Assembly: GCF_902499125.1 (NCBI RefSeq)
Contig: NZ_CABVPX010000003.1
Span: 248,001-312,000 of the forward strand
Reading direction: 5' to 3'
Length of the DNA stretch: 64,000 bases
DNA from: Burkholderia arboris
GTDB lineage: Bacteria; Pseudomonadota; Gammaproteobacteria; Burkholderiales; Burkholderiaceae
The position numbers and the translations under genes were made by a program. How positions within the stretch are numbered: the stretch's first letter is position 1; each line of letters opens with the position of its first letter. Positions 54,147-63,785 of this stretch are shown piece by piece. The notes under the pieces were generated by a model. That model saw nothing but the letters and a program-made list of their open reading frames with translations. It searched no databases and was not told the origin of the DNA.

Positions 54147-55097
54147 TCACGCCCCCGGCACGGTGCGGTGCGCAAGCCGGTAAGCGCCGGGGCTGCATCC
54201 GAACCGCGCCTTGAACGCGCGGCCGAAGTGCGTGATGTCCGAGAAGCCGCATGCGATCGCCAGCTCCAGCAGATTCCGGTTGGTATCCGCCGGATCCTCC
54301 AGCGCACGCCGGCTCGCCTGCAGCCGGTATTCCTGGATCAGGCTTTGCGGCGTCTGGTCGGTCGCCGCGAGTGCGCTGTAAAGCGTGCGCCTCGACACGT
54401 TCAGCGCGCTGGCCAGCCGGTCCGGCGACAGGTCGGGGTCGTGGTAGTGATGCGCGAGATGGATTTCCGCATTCATGCGCAGCGTCGCGCTGCGCGCGTC
54501 GGCGCCGGTGAGCGAATCGCCGGCCTCGCGGCGGATCACCGAATCGAGCAGCATCAGCGTCGACTGTTCGAAGCCGAACAGGCTTTCCGGATCGTTCGGC
54601 ACCTGCCCGTCCATCAGGAAGTGGATCGACTGCAGTGCCAGCCGCGCATTGCCGACGGTCTGGCGTACCTGGACGCCCGCGCGTTCGACGAACCACCGCC
54701 ACATCGTGCTGCTGCGCGGCGGCGTCAGCGCGGCGACGAAGCGCGACGCATGCGCGGATTCGATCCGGTACGGCTGAGTCGCGTCGTAGATCACCCATTC
54801 CCCGGGATTGACGGTCGACGTCGTGTGGCGTTGCGTGATGCGGCTTTGCCCGGCGATCTGGAACAGGATCTTGTAGCAGTCGCTTTCGGTGCGCGCGGCC
54901 AGTGCGCGATCGCGGTCGACCCGGACGGCCGTGGTGTCCACCTCCGCCATGCGCAGCCCGCCCACCGATGCGACGCGCACCGACATCTGGAAAAGAGGGC
55001 CGGTGTCGTGAAAAACCAGCGGCAGGAAACTGTCTGCGACGAGTTCTCGCAGGTTTGCGCTGCCGTTACTGGCGCTGACGACGAGTTCATGTGCCAT
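54147..55097 (-). CDS. AraC-family transcriptional regulator, 316 aa
   Basis: Residues about 30-190 are an AraC_binding_2-type sensor (YKILFQIAGQSRITQRHTTS, then GEWVIYDATQPYRIE), as in FeaR. Residues about 210-310 carry the paired helix-turn-helices: LSPDRLASALNVSRRTLYSALA and LLELAIACGFSDITHFGRAFKARFGCSPGAYR. It diverges from the GMC oxidoreductase and aldehyde dehydrogenase genes, which it probably activates in response to an alcohol, aldehyde or amine. Start ATG 55097. Confidence 0.9.
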   Translation of the reverse strand: MAHELVVSASNGSANLRELVADSFLPLVFHDTGPLFQMSVRVASVGGLRMAEVDTTAVRVDRDRALAARTESDCYKILFQIAGQSRITQRHTTSTVNPGEWVIYDATQPYRIESAHASRFVAALTPPRSSTMWRWFVERAGVQVRQTVGNARLALQSIHFLMDGQVPNDPESLFGFEQSTLMLLDSVIRREAGDSLTGADARSATLRMNAEIHLAHHYHDPDLSPDRLASALNVSRRTLYSALAATDQTPQSLIQEYRLQASRRALEDPADTNRNLLELAIACGFSDITHFGRAFKARFGCSPGAYRLAHRTVPGA

Positions 55098-55440
55098 GGC
55101 CGGGAGAGGGGAGGTGCCGGGAACGCACCAAGATTAATGCAAATGAAAAAAGCCGGTACGGTGGCCATGCCGTTCTGCACGCTGAAGCTAAAAGTGTGCA
55201 CGGAGCGCCGAGGTATGCCGGCGGACCACTTCTAGAATCGGAACGCGGTCGACAAGCCGTCCGCGCATCGGGCTTTCGCCGCGGCGATTCCCGTCGCGCC
55301 GCAACGAACCGCACGGGCTGGCTCGCGCCATCAGGAACCATCACCGATTTTCAAGGAGACACCGCCGGAGGCCAGGCGACGCACGTGGCGGCACGACGCG
55401 CCGGCGAACGTTGCGCGGACGACGGCGGGCGCATACCAGG
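55098..55440. other. Divergent promoter region, araC / GMC oxidoreductase
   Basis: A 343-base region. No clear operator or promoter pair could be picked out by eye; short frames within it are shadows. The ribosome-binding site for the GMC gene is weak. Confidence 0.4.
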
Positions 55441-57039
55441 ATGTCCGATAAAACTTTCGACTACATCGTCATTGGCGCCGGGTCGGCCGGCTGCACCATT
55501 GCGACCCGCCTCGTCGAGCGCCGCAAGGGCACCGTGCTGCTGCTGGAAGCGGGCGGGCACGACAAGGACCTGTTCATCCACATGCCGGGCGGGCTTGCCA
55601 AGGCCATTCCGCGTCACACCTGGCCGTATGCGGCCGAACCGTCGGACGACGTGAAGGGCCGCTCGATCGCGGTGCCGCAGGGGCGCGTGCTCGGCGGATC
55701 GAGTTCGGTCAACGGGATGCTGTACGTGCGCGGGCACCGCAACGACTACGACCGTTGGGAGAACGAATTCGGCTGCAAGGGCTGGGGCGCGGACGACATG
55801 CTGCGCTACTTCGCGAAGGCGGAAAACAACGAATCGCTGACGGCGCCCTATCACGGCAACACAGGGCATCTGCAGGTCACCGAGATCCGCTACCGGCATC
55901 CGCTGTCGCAGGCGTTCGTGCGGGCCGGCCAGCAGATGGGCCTCGATTACCTGGTCGACTACAACGGCGAGCGGCAGGAAGGCGTCGGGTTCTATCAGGC
56001 GACGATCTTCAACGGCGAGCGTGGCTCGACCGCCGCGACCTACCTGAAATCGATCCGGAACCGCCCTGAATTCAGCCTCGAAGTCGATGCGCTGGTCGAG
56101 CGCGTCGAGATCGAAGCCGGCCGTGCGACCGGCGTCACCTATCGCCAGGGCAGCCGTCGCGTAACCGCGAAGGCGCGTGCGGAAATCATCGTGACGGCCG
56201 GCGCGATCGGTTCGCCGAAGATCCTGCAGCTGTCCGGCATCGGGCCGCGCAGCGTGCTCGACGGCGCGGGCGTCGCGGTCAAGCACGTGCTGCCGGTCGG
56301 CGAGAACTTCCACGATCACATGCACATGTCGGTCAACGCGACGATCCGCACACCGGTGTCGCTCTACGGCCAGGACAAGGGATGGCGCGCGCTCAAGCAT
56401 GGCATCGAATGGAAGTTGTTCCGCTCGGGCATCCTGACTTCGCCGGTGCTCGAGGGGTTCGCGTTCGTGGATACCTGCGGGCAGGGGCAGCCGGACGTGC
56501 AGTTCCATTTCCTGCCAACGATCGATTCGTTCGACGACCCGATCGGCGTGACGCAGGGCAGGACGCACGGCATCACGATCAAGACGGGCCATCTGCAACC
56601 GCATTCGCGCGGACGCGTGACGATCCGCTCGTCGAATCCGGCAGACCTGCCGCGCATCGACGGGCGCTATCTGGCCGACCGCCGCGACGTCGACGGCCAG
56701 ATTCGCGCGGCGAAGCTGGCGCTGAAGATCCTGCGCCAGCCCGCGCTCGCGGAGCACGTCGACGAGATCTTCTCGCCGGATTGTCCGCCCGATGACGAAG
56801 CGGGCATCGAGGACTGGGTGCGCGGCGCAGCGAAGACCGTTTATCACCCGGTGGGCACGTGCCGGATGGGCACGGATGCGGCGTCGTCCGTCGTCGATCC
56901 GCAACTGCGTGTACACGGCATCGCCGGGCTGCGCGTGGCCGACAGCTCGACGATGCCGAGCATCCCGAGCGGCAACACGAACGCGCCGACCATCGCACTC
57001 GCCGAAAAGGCATCGGACCTGATCGCCAACGCGGCTTGA
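55441..57039 (+). CDS. GMC-family oxidoreductase (choline dehydrogenase / AlkJ-like), 532 aa
   Basis: An FAD-dependent alcohol oxidoreductase. The FAD-binding loop YIVIGAGSAGCTIATRL is at residues 8-24; the GMC signatures GRVLGGSSSVNGMLYVRGH and GAIGSPKILQLSGIGP follow. The catalytic His-containing end is YHPVGTCRMGTDAASSVVDPQLRVHG and the closing PSGNTNAPTIALAEK. It would oxidise an alcohol to an aldehyde, passed to the aldehyde dehydrogenase encoded next (39-base gap). Start ATG 55441. Confidence 0.93.
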   Translation: MSDKTFDYIVIGAGSAGCTIATRLVERRKGTVLLLEAGGHDKDLFIHMPGGLAKAIPRHTWPYAAEPSDDVKGRSIAVPQGRVLGGSSSVNGMLYVRGHRNDYDRWENEFGCKGWGADDMLRYFAKAENNESLTAPYHGNTGHLQVTEIRYRHPLSQAFVRAGQQMGLDYLVDYNGERQEGVGFYQATIFNGERGSTAATYLKSIRNRPEFSLEVDALVERVEIEAGRATGVTYRQGSRRVTAKARAEIIVTAGAIGSPKILQLSGIGPRSVLDGAGVAVKHVLPVGENFHDHMHMSVNATIRTPVSLYGQDKGWRALKHGIEWKLFRSGILTSPVLEGFAFVDTCGQGQPDVQFHFLPTIDSFDDPIGVTQGRTHGITIKTGHLQPHSRGRVTIRSSNPADLPRIDGRYLADRRDVDGQIRAAKLALKILRQPALAEHVDEIFSPDCPPDDEAGIEDWVRGAAKTVYHPVGTCRMGTDAASSVVDPQLRVHGIAGLRVADSSTMPSIPSGNTNAPTIALAEKASDLIANAA

Positions 57040-57078
57040 TCGGGCGTTTCATTCACATGGGTTTCCGGAGGCAGGCAA

Positions 57079-58569
57079 ATGGCATTGGTGCAGATGCTGG
57101 ACGAGGTCAAACGGTTTCTCGCGCGCGAGCACGGTCACTACATCGACGGCCGGGCCGTCGCCGGCAGCGGCGGCGAACGGATCGAGGTACGCAACCCGGC
57201 CACGCGCGCGGTGATCGGCTCCGTCGCGCAGGCGACCGCCGACGAGATCGAGGCGGCGGTTGAATCGTCGCATCGTGCGTTTCGCGGCGCGTGGGCGCAG
57301 GTGACGCCGGCCGATCGCGAGCGCATCCTGCTGCGGTTCGCGGATCTGATCGACGCGCACGGAGAAGAGATCGCGCAAATCGAAACGGCGCAGTCGGGCA
57401 AGCTGATCGGCCTGTCGCGCGCGATCGAAGTGAGCTGGTCGGCGCGCTGGCTGCGTTACTACGCGGGCTGGGCCACCAAGATCGCGGGCGAAACGCTCGC
57501 GCCGTCGTTTCCGAGCATGAACGGCGAGCGGTACACGTCGTTCACGTTGCGCGAGCCGCTCGGCGTGGTGTTCGGCATCATCCCGTGGAATTTTCCGGTG
57601 ATGATTCCCGTGTGGAAATTCGGCGCGGCGCTCGCGACCGGCAATACGGTGCTGATCAAGTCGTCGGAGTTCACGCCGCTCACGATGCTGCGCATCGCCG
57701 AGCTGGGCACCGAAGCCGGCTTGCCGCCGGGCACGCTGAACGTGATCAACGGCTCGGGCAGGGTCGGTGCGTCGGTGATCCGCGATCCGCGCATCGCGAA
57801 AGTGTCGTTCACGGGCTCGGTACCGACCGGCCGCATCATCGGTGAGGAAGCCGTCAAAGCGAACTTCACGCGCGTCACGCTCGAGCTGGGCGGCAAGAAC
57901 GCGGCGGGCTTCTTGCGCGATACGCCGGTCGAGAAAATCCTGGATGGCGTGATCGAGGCCGGGTTCCTGCACAGCGGGCAGGTGTGCGCATCGGCGGAGC
58001 GCTACTTCGTGCATCGTTCGCAGTTCGACGAGGTGGTCGAGAAGCTGAAGGCGCGGCTGGACAGCTTCCAGCCGTCCGACCCGATGGACGACGCGGGCAT
58101 GATCGGCCCGGTGTGCAACGAGCCGCAATTTCGCAAGTGCCTCGACGCGTTCGACTTGGCGCGCGCGGACGGCGACACGATCGTCACGGGCGGCGGTGCC
58201 TATGCGCGCGACGGCTTTTACGTGAAACCGACGGTCGTGCTGCCGAAGTCGCTGCAATCGAGTGTGTACCGCAACGAAGTCTTCGGCCCGGTCGGCGCGT
58301 TCGTGCCGTTCGACGATGACGAAGAACTGATCGCGATGATGAACGACACGCCATTCGGGCTGACCGCGAGCCTGTGGACGAACGATCTCTCGAAGGCGCT
58401 GCGCTATGTCCCGCGCATCGAGGCCGGCACTGTGTGGGTGAACATGCATACGCTCGTCGATCCGGCCGTGCCGTTTGGCGGTGCGAAAGGATCGGGTATT
58501 GGCCGTGAGTACGGCTCGTCGTTCATCGATGCCTATACGGAACCGAAATCCGTCACGATTCGTTTCTGA
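57079..58569 (+). CDS. NAD(P)-dependent aldehyde dehydrogenase, 496 aa
   Basis: An ALDH-superfamily enzyme oxidising an aldehyde to the carboxylic acid. The cofactor region reads GIIPWNFPVMIPVWKFGAAL and FTGSVPTGRIIGEEA; the catalytic glutamate is in LELGGKNAAG and the catalytic cysteine in FLHSGQVCASAERYFV. It closely resembles phenylacetaldehyde-type enzymes, but the substrate is unproven. Start ATG 57079, after GGTTTCCGGAGGCAGG. It forms an operon with the GMC oxidoreductase and ends at the hairpin at 58629. Confidence 0.93.
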   Translation: MALVQMLDEVKRFLAREHGHYIDGRAVAGSGGERIEVRNPATRAVIGSVAQATADEIEAAVESSHRAFRGAWAQVTPADRERILLRFADLIDAHGEEIAQIETAQSGKLIGLSRAIEVSWSARWLRYYAGWATKIAGETLAPSFPSMNGERYTSFTLREPLGVVFGIIPWNFPVMIPVWKFGAALATGNTVLIKSSEFTPLTMLRIAELGTEAGLPPGTLNVINGSGRVGASVIRDPRIAKVSFTGSVPTGRIIGEEAVKANFTRVTLELGGKNAAGFLRDTPVEKILDGVIEAGFLHSGQVCASAERYFVHRSQFDEVVEKLKARLDSFQPSDPMDDAGMIGPVCNEPQFRKCLDAFDLARADGDTIVTGGGAYARDGFYVKPTVVLPKSLQSSVYRNEVFGPVGAFVPFDDDEELIAMMNDTPFGLTASLWTNDLSKALRYVPRIEAGTVWVNMHTLVDPAVPFGGAKGSGIGREYGSSFIDAYTEPKSVTIRF

Positions 58570-58628
58570 GTCGAGCAAGTGACAGGCGCGTTGCCGGATG
58601 AAAACCCGGCAGCGCGCCCGCTGGCGTC

Positions 58629-58657
58629 GGCCGCGATATCGCGGCCGGCGCTTTTTT
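58629..58657 (+). terminator. Intrinsic terminator of the GMC-ALDH operon
   Basis: GGCCGCGAT and ATCGCGGCC form a perfect stem (58629-58646), with extra G-C pairing nearby, followed by CGGCGC and TTTTTT. It lies 60 bases after the ALDH stop and just before the convergent porin stop. Confidence 0.8.
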
Positions 58658-58660
58658 CCA

Positions 58661-59752
58661 TCAGAACCGCGTACTGAACCCGATGCGCGCAATCGACTGC
58701 AGCGCACCGCTCGATGCACCGTTCGCATCCATCACGCCGTTGATCTGCGCGTTGCTGCCGTGGCCGGTGCGCTGATGCACGCCCGCCACGTACACCATCG
58801 TGCGCTTCGACAGCCAGTACTGGACGGCGGCCAGGAATTGATGCGCGTGAGCGTTGTCGAGCGTGTCGTTGCCCTTCATGTACGTGTAGCTCGCGCCGAC
58901 GACCCATCCGGGCGACGGATGCCATGCGGCACCGGCTTCGGCCGACCACGCGCCCGCGCCGTTCTGTGCGTTGTGCACGGTCGTGAAGAGCGCCTTCCCC
59001 GTGATCGTGCCGATCGTGTAATGCACGCCCGCGCCCCAGTTGCGCACGCTGGTGGGCGGCAGCCCGCCGGCCGCGCCGTACTTCTGGTTCGTATAGGCCG
59101 CGCCCGCGCCGAACGGGCCGTTGTCGTAGCTCGCACCGACGCTGACGGTGTTGTTCGCGCCGACCGACCCGGCGACGTTGCCGAAGCCGTACAGCGCGCC
59201 GACGGTCAGGCCCGACAGCGACGGGCTCGTGTACTTGACCGAATTCGCGACGCGATTGCTGCCCGCGACACGGTCCCAGTCGAATGCGCCGGTCGGGTTG
59301 TTCGGCAGCGCGAGCTTGTCGAACGGCCCGTTGCGAAAACCGTACAGGCCGACGAGATCCTGTGCGATCTCGTTGCCGCTGGCGGCCAGCGAATCGACCA
59401 TGAATTCGTACTGGTTGCCGAGTGTCAGCGTGCCGTACCGGTCGTTCTGCAGCCCGACGTAGGCCGTGCGCGCGAACAGCCCGCCGCCGATGATCGAGCC
59501 GTTGCCCAGCGAATACTGGTTCACGAGCCGGAAAATCGCACGCGTGCCCGCGCCGAGATCCTCCTTGCCTTCGAAGCCGAGCAGGTTCGGAAAGAAGATG
59601 TTGTCGTCGAATTTCGCGGCGCCGTGGCCGCTTTGGTTGCTGACATAGCTGATGCCGGCATCCATCAGCCCGAACATCGTCACGCTGCTCTGTGCAAACG
59701 CCGCAGCCGGAATCGTGCAGGCCGCGAGTGCCAGAAAGGTCTTTTTCGTCAT
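58661..59752 (-). CDS. Gram-negative porin (Porin_4 type), 363 aa
   Basis: An outer-membrane 16-stranded trimeric porin. The signal peptide is MTKKTFLALAACTIPAAAFA, with cleavage before QSS. The mature start QSSVTMFGLMDAGISYVSN and the closing ARIGFSTRF, with a C-terminal aromatic residue, are typical of betaproteobacterial porins. The start is ATG 59752, ten bases after GAGGAG. It lies at the end of the leftward aryl-ketone operon, about 180 bases after the SDR gene, and may serve uptake of the substrate. Confidence 0.94.
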   Translation of the reverse strand: MTKKTFLALAACTIPAAAFAQSSVTMFGLMDAGISYVSNQSGHGAAKFDDNIFFPNLLGFEGKEDLGAGTRAIFRLVNQYSLGNGSIIGGGLFARTAYVGLQNDRYGTLTLGNQYEFMVDSLAASGNEIAQDLVGLYGFRNGPFDKLALPNNPTGAFDWDRVAGSNRVANSVKYTSPSLSGLTVGALYGFGNVAGSVGANNTVSVGASYDNGPFGAGAAYTNQKYGAAGGLPPTSVRNWGAGVHYTIGTITGKALFTTVHNAQNGAGAWSAEAGAAWHPSPGWVVGASYTYMKGNDTLDNAHAHQFLAAVQYWLSKRTMVYVAGVHQRTGHGSNAQINGVMDANGASSGALQSIARIGFSTRF

Positions 59753-59929
59753 CTCCAAAGTGCTCCTCACATGTTTCCGATCGGATCGGATATTTTTAAT
59801 TGGACTACTGATTGATATGAAGAAAGATGAAGCGGGTGAATCCCGATTCAGCGGCAGCCGAAGGACGCCGCGGCGCGCAACGGGCATCGGCAGGTCTCGT
59901 CGGCCGCCGATGCCAGCGCGCGCCCTGCG

Positions 59930-60652
59930 CTAGACCGTCGAATACCCGCCGTCCACCGGCAGGACCGCGCCGGTCACGAACGATGCGCCGGGCGAGCACA
60001 GGAACAGGATCGCTTCCGCGACCTCGTCGGCCGTGCCCCAGCGCCCGAGCGGCGTGCGCTCGAGGATGCGGCGCGACGCCTGCGTGTCGGCCATCAGGCC
60101 GCTGCTGAGCGGCGTGTCGATCCAGCCGGGCGCGACCGCGTTCACGCGGATGCCGCGATCGGCCCACGCCTGCGCGAGCGAGCGCGTGAGCTGCGCGATG
60201 CCGCCCTTGCTGGCGCTGTACGCGGGCCGGTCCTTGCTGCCGAAGTACGTGTACATCGACGCGATATTGACGATGCTGCCGCCGTTCGCCGACAGCGCGG
60301 GCCGTGCGGCATCGGACGCGCGCATCACCGACGTCAGGTTCACGTTCAGCACAAGCTCGAACTGATCCATCCGGTATTCGTCCGCGTGCCGGCTGATGCC
60401 GACGCCGTTGACGAGCACGTCGAGCCGCGGCAGCGCGGCGATCGTGCGTGTCAGCGCGTCGTTGTCGGCCACGTCGAGCGCCACGCAGCGGATGCCGGCA
60501 TGCACGGGCGCATGCGGGCCGGCCGCGTCGAGCCCGAGTGCGACGACCGACGCGCCCGCCTGCGCGAACCGCAGCGCGGTACGCGCGCCGATGCCCGACG
60601 TGCCGCCCGTCACGACGACGGACTGCCCTTCAAACGCCCACTGACGACTCAT
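59930..60652 (-). CDS. Short-chain dehydrogenase/reductase, 240 aa
   Basis: A classical SDR. The cofactor loop is [18 protein letters not shown] (residues 12-29), [10 protein letters not shown] replaces the usual NNAG, and the catalytic set is in [31 protein letters not shown] loop and the [19 protein letters not shown] end are typical. Start ATG 60652, overlapping the upstream alcohol dehydrogenase by 23 bases. It probably oxidises or reduces a hydroxyl/keto group in the pathway served by the neighbouring dioxygenase. Confidence 0.92.
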   Translation of the reverse strand: MSRQWAFEGQSVVVTGGTSGIGARTALRFAQAGASVVALGLDAAGPHAPVHAGIRCVALDVADNDALTRTIAALPRLDVLVNGVGISRHADEYRMDQFELVLNVNLTSVMRASDAARPALSANGGSIVNIASMYTYFGSKDRPAYSASKGGIAQLTRSLAQAWADRGIRVNAVAPGWIDTPLSSGLMADTQASRRILERTPLGRWGTADEVAEAILFLCSPGASFVTGAVLPVDGGYSTV

Positions 60653-61751
60653 GCTCGACACTCCCGACGGTGTGTGCGCGACGGGCCGGCCGTTGCGCGG
60701 GTGAAACGAGGATCTTGATCTGTGCGCGGTCGGCGAGCAGCGCGTCGAAGCCGTCGGCGACGGCGTCTTCGAGCGACACGGTGCGCGTGACGATCGACGT
60801 GAGGTCGAGCGCGCCCGACGCGACAATGCGCAGCAGGTCTTCATACGCATGCCGGTAGCCGACGCTCGCGGTGAAGGTCAGCTCGTCGTTGACCGCACGG
60901 AACGCGTCGAAGCCCGCATGCGGCATCAGGCCGACCATCACGAGACGGCCGCCCTTGCGCAGCGCCTGCATGGCCGATTCGAACGTGGCGGGCAACCCGG
61001 CCGCTTCGAAACTCGTATCGACGCCGAGCCCGCCCGTGGCCGAGCGGATCGCGTCCTGCAGCGCGAGCGCGCTGAATGCACGCGCATCGAATGCATGCGT
61101 CGCACCGACGCGCGTCGCCGCCGCGAGCCGTTCGGGCGATACGTCGACGGCCACGATCGTCGTCGCGCCCTGCAGCTTCGCGAGCATGATCAGCAGCAGG
61201 CCGATCGGCCCGAGCCCGAACACCGCGCAGCTCTCGCCGAGCCGCAGTTCGCCGCGCCGCAGCGCATGCAGCGCAACGGCGGCCGGCTCCATCACCGCAG
61301 CCTGCTCGAGGCTCACGCCGTCGGGCAGGCGATGCAGCATGTAGGCCGGCACGACCGCGAAGTCGGCCATCCCGCCGTCGCCCATCAGCCCGGCGAAGCC
61401 CATCGACACGCACAGGTTGTACGACCCCGCGCGGCAGTACGCGCACTGGCTGCAGCGGTACTCGGGCTCGACCGCGACGCGGTCGCCCGCGCGCAGCGCC
61501 GTCACGCCTGCGCCGACTTCGACGACGGTGCCGCAGAACTCGTGGCCGAGCGTCAGCGGCGCGGTGCGTTGCGACAGCGGGTGCGGCGCATCGACCGGAA
61601 TCGCATGCGGGCCGTCCGCATATTCGTGCAGGTCGCTGCCGCAGATGCCGCAATACGCGACCGCGATGCGGACGTCGCCGGGGCCGACGCGCGGCGTGTC
61701 GATTTCCACGAGACGGACGTCGCGCGGGCCATGCCATTGAAGTGCGCGCAT
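60630..61751 (-). CDS. Zinc-dependent alcohol dehydrogenase (medium-chain), 373 aa
   Basis: An MDR-family dehydrogenase of the butanediol/sorbitol dehydrogenase type. The catalytic zinc ligands are in [11 protein letters not shown] and [13 protein letters not shown]; structural zinc cysteines are in [15 protein letters not shown]. The Rossmann loop is [16 protein letters not shown]. It lies one base after the MFS transporter gene and overlaps the SDR gene, so it is in a tight leftward operon. Start ATG 61751. The substrate is probably a diol or hydroxy-ketone (inference). Confidence 0.92.
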   Translation of the reverse strand: MRALQWHGPRDVRLVEIDTPRVGPGDVRIAVAYCGICGSDLHEYADGPHAIPVDAPHPLSQRTAPLTLGHEFCGTVVEVGAGVTALRAGDRVAVEPEYRCSQCAYCRAGSYNLCVSMGFAGLMGDGGMADFAVVPAYMLHRLPDGVSLEQAAVMEPAAVALHALRRGELRLGESCAVFGLGPIGLLLIMLAKLQGATTIVAVDVSPERLAAATRVGATHAFDARAFSALALQDAIRSATGGLGVDTSFEAAGLPATFESAMQALRKGGRLVMVGLMPHAGFDAFRAVNDELTFTASVGYRHAYEDLLRIVASGALDLTSIVTRTVSLEDAVADGFDALLADRAQIKILVSPAQRPARRAHTVGSVEHESSVGV

Positions 61752-61752
61752 G

Positions 61753-63057
61753 TCAGCGTCCTCCGAGGTTTTGCGTATCGAGGCGGCCGGCGGCAGCGCC
61801 GGCGAGCGCGCGCTTGCGCAGCACGGCCGGCGCGGTTTCGACGAGGCCGAACGACAGCACGCACGCGAGGATCGCGCCGGTAGCCGACGTCCACATCGCG
61901 AACTGCAGGCCGTACTTGTCGGCCGCGAAGCCGGCGACGGTCGGCGCGACGAAGCCGCCGATCAGCTCGCCCGCGCCCATGATCAGCCCGAGCGCGCTCG
62001 CAATCGCGCGCGGCGGCACCGTCTCGGCCGGGATCGTCGCCATGAACAACGTGAAGCAGCCGAGGCCCGTGTACGTGACGAACACGAGCGCGCCGAGCGC
62101 CCAGACCGAGCCGACATGGATCAGCACGACCGGGCACACGGCCGCAATCAGCGCGAACACGATCATCGTCGGCTTGCGGCCGATCCGGTCGGAGATCGCC
62201 GGTACCGCGAAGCCCCAGAACACCCATGCGGCGCCGAGACAGGTCATCACGACGCCCATGTCGGACGGCGACAGATGGCGGCTTTCCACGAGGAAGACGG
62301 GCGCGAACGAGATGATCACGACGAACCACGTGAGGAAGAAGCAGCTGATCAGCACGCAGAGCAGGATGTTGCGTTCCTTCAGCAGCGCCCAGCGGTTGAT
62401 GGCTGCGCCGCTCGCTGCCGGCGCGCCGGCGCTTTCGGCCTGCGCATGCCGCACGCCGTCGGGCGGCACTTCGCGCACCCAGCGCCAGATGCAGAACGCG
62501 ATCAGGAAGCCTGGAATGCACGACACGTAGAACGCTTCGCGCCAACCGTACGCGGTCGCGATGCCGATCACGACCGGCGGGCCGATCATCGCGCCGAGCA
62601 GGCCGGCGGCCGAGCCCTGCAGCAGGCCCATGTTCAGCCCGCGGCGGCTCGGCGTCGAGCTTTCGACCATCAGCGACTGCGACAGCGGCAGCACGGGGCC
62701 TTCGGCGATGCCCATCAGTGCGCGAAACGCGATCAGGCTTGCGAAGCCGCCGACGAGCCCCGACAGCGCCGAGCACACGGAAAAGCCGAACACGGCCGCG
62801 ATCAGCAACGGCTTGCGCGTGCCGCGCGCGTCGGACCACGCGCCGGTCGCGGCGCCCGACAGCGCCCACGTGAGCGCGAGCGCGGACGACACCATGCCGA
62901 GCTGCGTGTTCGTCAGGTGCAGCTCGGCCGACATGAACGGAAACAGGAACGACAGCGCGAGGCGGTCGAAGAACACGAAGCCGAACGTCATGAACAGGAT
63001 CAGCAACAGCCTGTTCTCATACGTCCAGGCCGATCTGGAGGAGGTTGGGGATGTCAT
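61753..63057 (-). CDS. MFS transporter (anion:cation symporter type), 434 aa
   Basis: Twelve predicted transmembrane helices in two six-helix halves. The N-terminal half has FVFFDRLALSFLFPFMSAEL and the motif-A-like ATGAWSDARGTRKPLL. The central loop contains REVPPDGVRHAQAESAG. It resembles the ACS/aromatic-acid and sugar-acid symporter families. Given its operon partners, uptake of an aryl ketone or aromatic acid is likely. Start ATG 63057, 18 bases after the dioxygenase gene. Confidence 0.9.
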   Translation of the reverse strand: MTSPTSSRSAWTYENRLLLILFMTFGFVFFDRLALSFLFPFMSAELHLTNTQLGMVSSALALTWALSGAATGAWSDARGTRKPLLIAAVFGFSVCSALSGLVGGFASLIAFRALMGIAEGPVLPLSQSLMVESSTPSRRGLNMGLLQGSAAGLLGAMIGPPVVIGIATAYGWREAFYVSCIPGFLIAFCIWRWVREVPPDGVRHAQAESAGAPAASGAAINRWALLKERNILLCVLISCFFLTWFVVIISFAPVFLVESRHLSPSDMGVVMTCLGAAWVFWGFAVPAISDRIGRKPTMIVFALIAAVCPVVLIHVGSVWALGALVFVTYTGLGCFTLFMATIPAETVPPRAIASALGLIMGAGELIGGFVAPTVAGFAADKYGLQFAMWTSATGAILACVLSFGLVETAPAVLRKRALAGAAAGRLDTQNLGGR

Positions 63058-63075
63058 GGGGAGCCTCGCCGTGCG

Positions 63076-63609
63076 TCAGCGGAACAGCTTCTCGATCGCT
63101 TGCGCGCCGAGGCCGACCTTCTCGTAGTGCGCCTTGCACATCGCGATGTACGAGTGCACGTCGAAGTAGCCGTCGGGGTTGCCTTCCTCGTCGAGCCAGA
63201 TCAGCGGCCCGGTGACGATGAAGAACGCGCGCATCGGCTCCGGATGATCGAACGCGACCAGCGTGTGGCCTTCGCCCGGCGTCTCGTACACGAAATCGCC
63301 GCGCGTCGCGGTCCATTCGTGCTCCAGGTAGCCCCATTTCCCCGACAGCGTGTACGCGAACACCTCGTGCGGGTGATAGTGACGGTTCACGAGCCCGGCT
63401 TCCTTCGCCATCAGGATGTCGCACCATTTGTTCTGCGACGGCGAGATCCACAGCGGCCGCGACGAAACCGTTTCGGTGAACGGAACGTAATAGCGCTCGT
63501 CGTCGGTGGCCGCGTTCGGGATGTAGGCTTCGGGCAGCGCATCGGGCTTGAACGGATTGGCAATCGCCGGGATGTTTTGCCAGAATTCGGATACGGCTTT
63601 GTCGACCAC
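63076..63609 (-). CDS. 2,4'-dihydroxyacetophenone dioxygenase-like cupin, 177 aa
   Basis: A small cupin dioxygenase. The metal-binding cupin motif is HYHPHEVFAYTLSGKWGYLEHEW, followed by GDFVYETPGEGHTLVAFD. The length, about 177 residues, is that of 2,4'-dihydroxyacetophenone dioxygenase, which cleaves the side-chain C-C bond of 2,4'-dihydroxyacetophenone to 4-hydroxybenzoate and formate. The start is GTG 63609 with AAGGAGAC eight bases upstream. First gene of a leftward operon with transporter, alcohol dehydrogenase and SDR. Family assignment is firm; the substrate is not proven. Confidence 0.87.
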   Translation of the reverse strand: MVDKAVSEFWQNIPAIANPFKPDALPEAYIPNAATDDERYYVPFTETVSSRPLWISPSQNKWCDILMAKEAGLVNRHYHPHEVFAYTLSGKWGYLEHEWTATRGDFVYETPGEGHTLVAFDHPEPMRAFFIVTGPLIWLDEEGNPDGYFDVHSYIAMCKAHYEKVGLGAQAIEKLFR

Positions 63610-63785
63610 GGTTTGTCTCCTTGCATGAGTTGTCGTGGGCTCGACTTTAGCCAGCCGGTGCGCGCCACTCTTGACTGGACTGGACGAATTGCTTGACCGC
63701 GCCGGACATTGCATCGCACCAAAATCCAGACGAACCATCCCCCAATCCGTGCCGCTCCGCACGACAGGCGCCCGCAGGAGGCGAC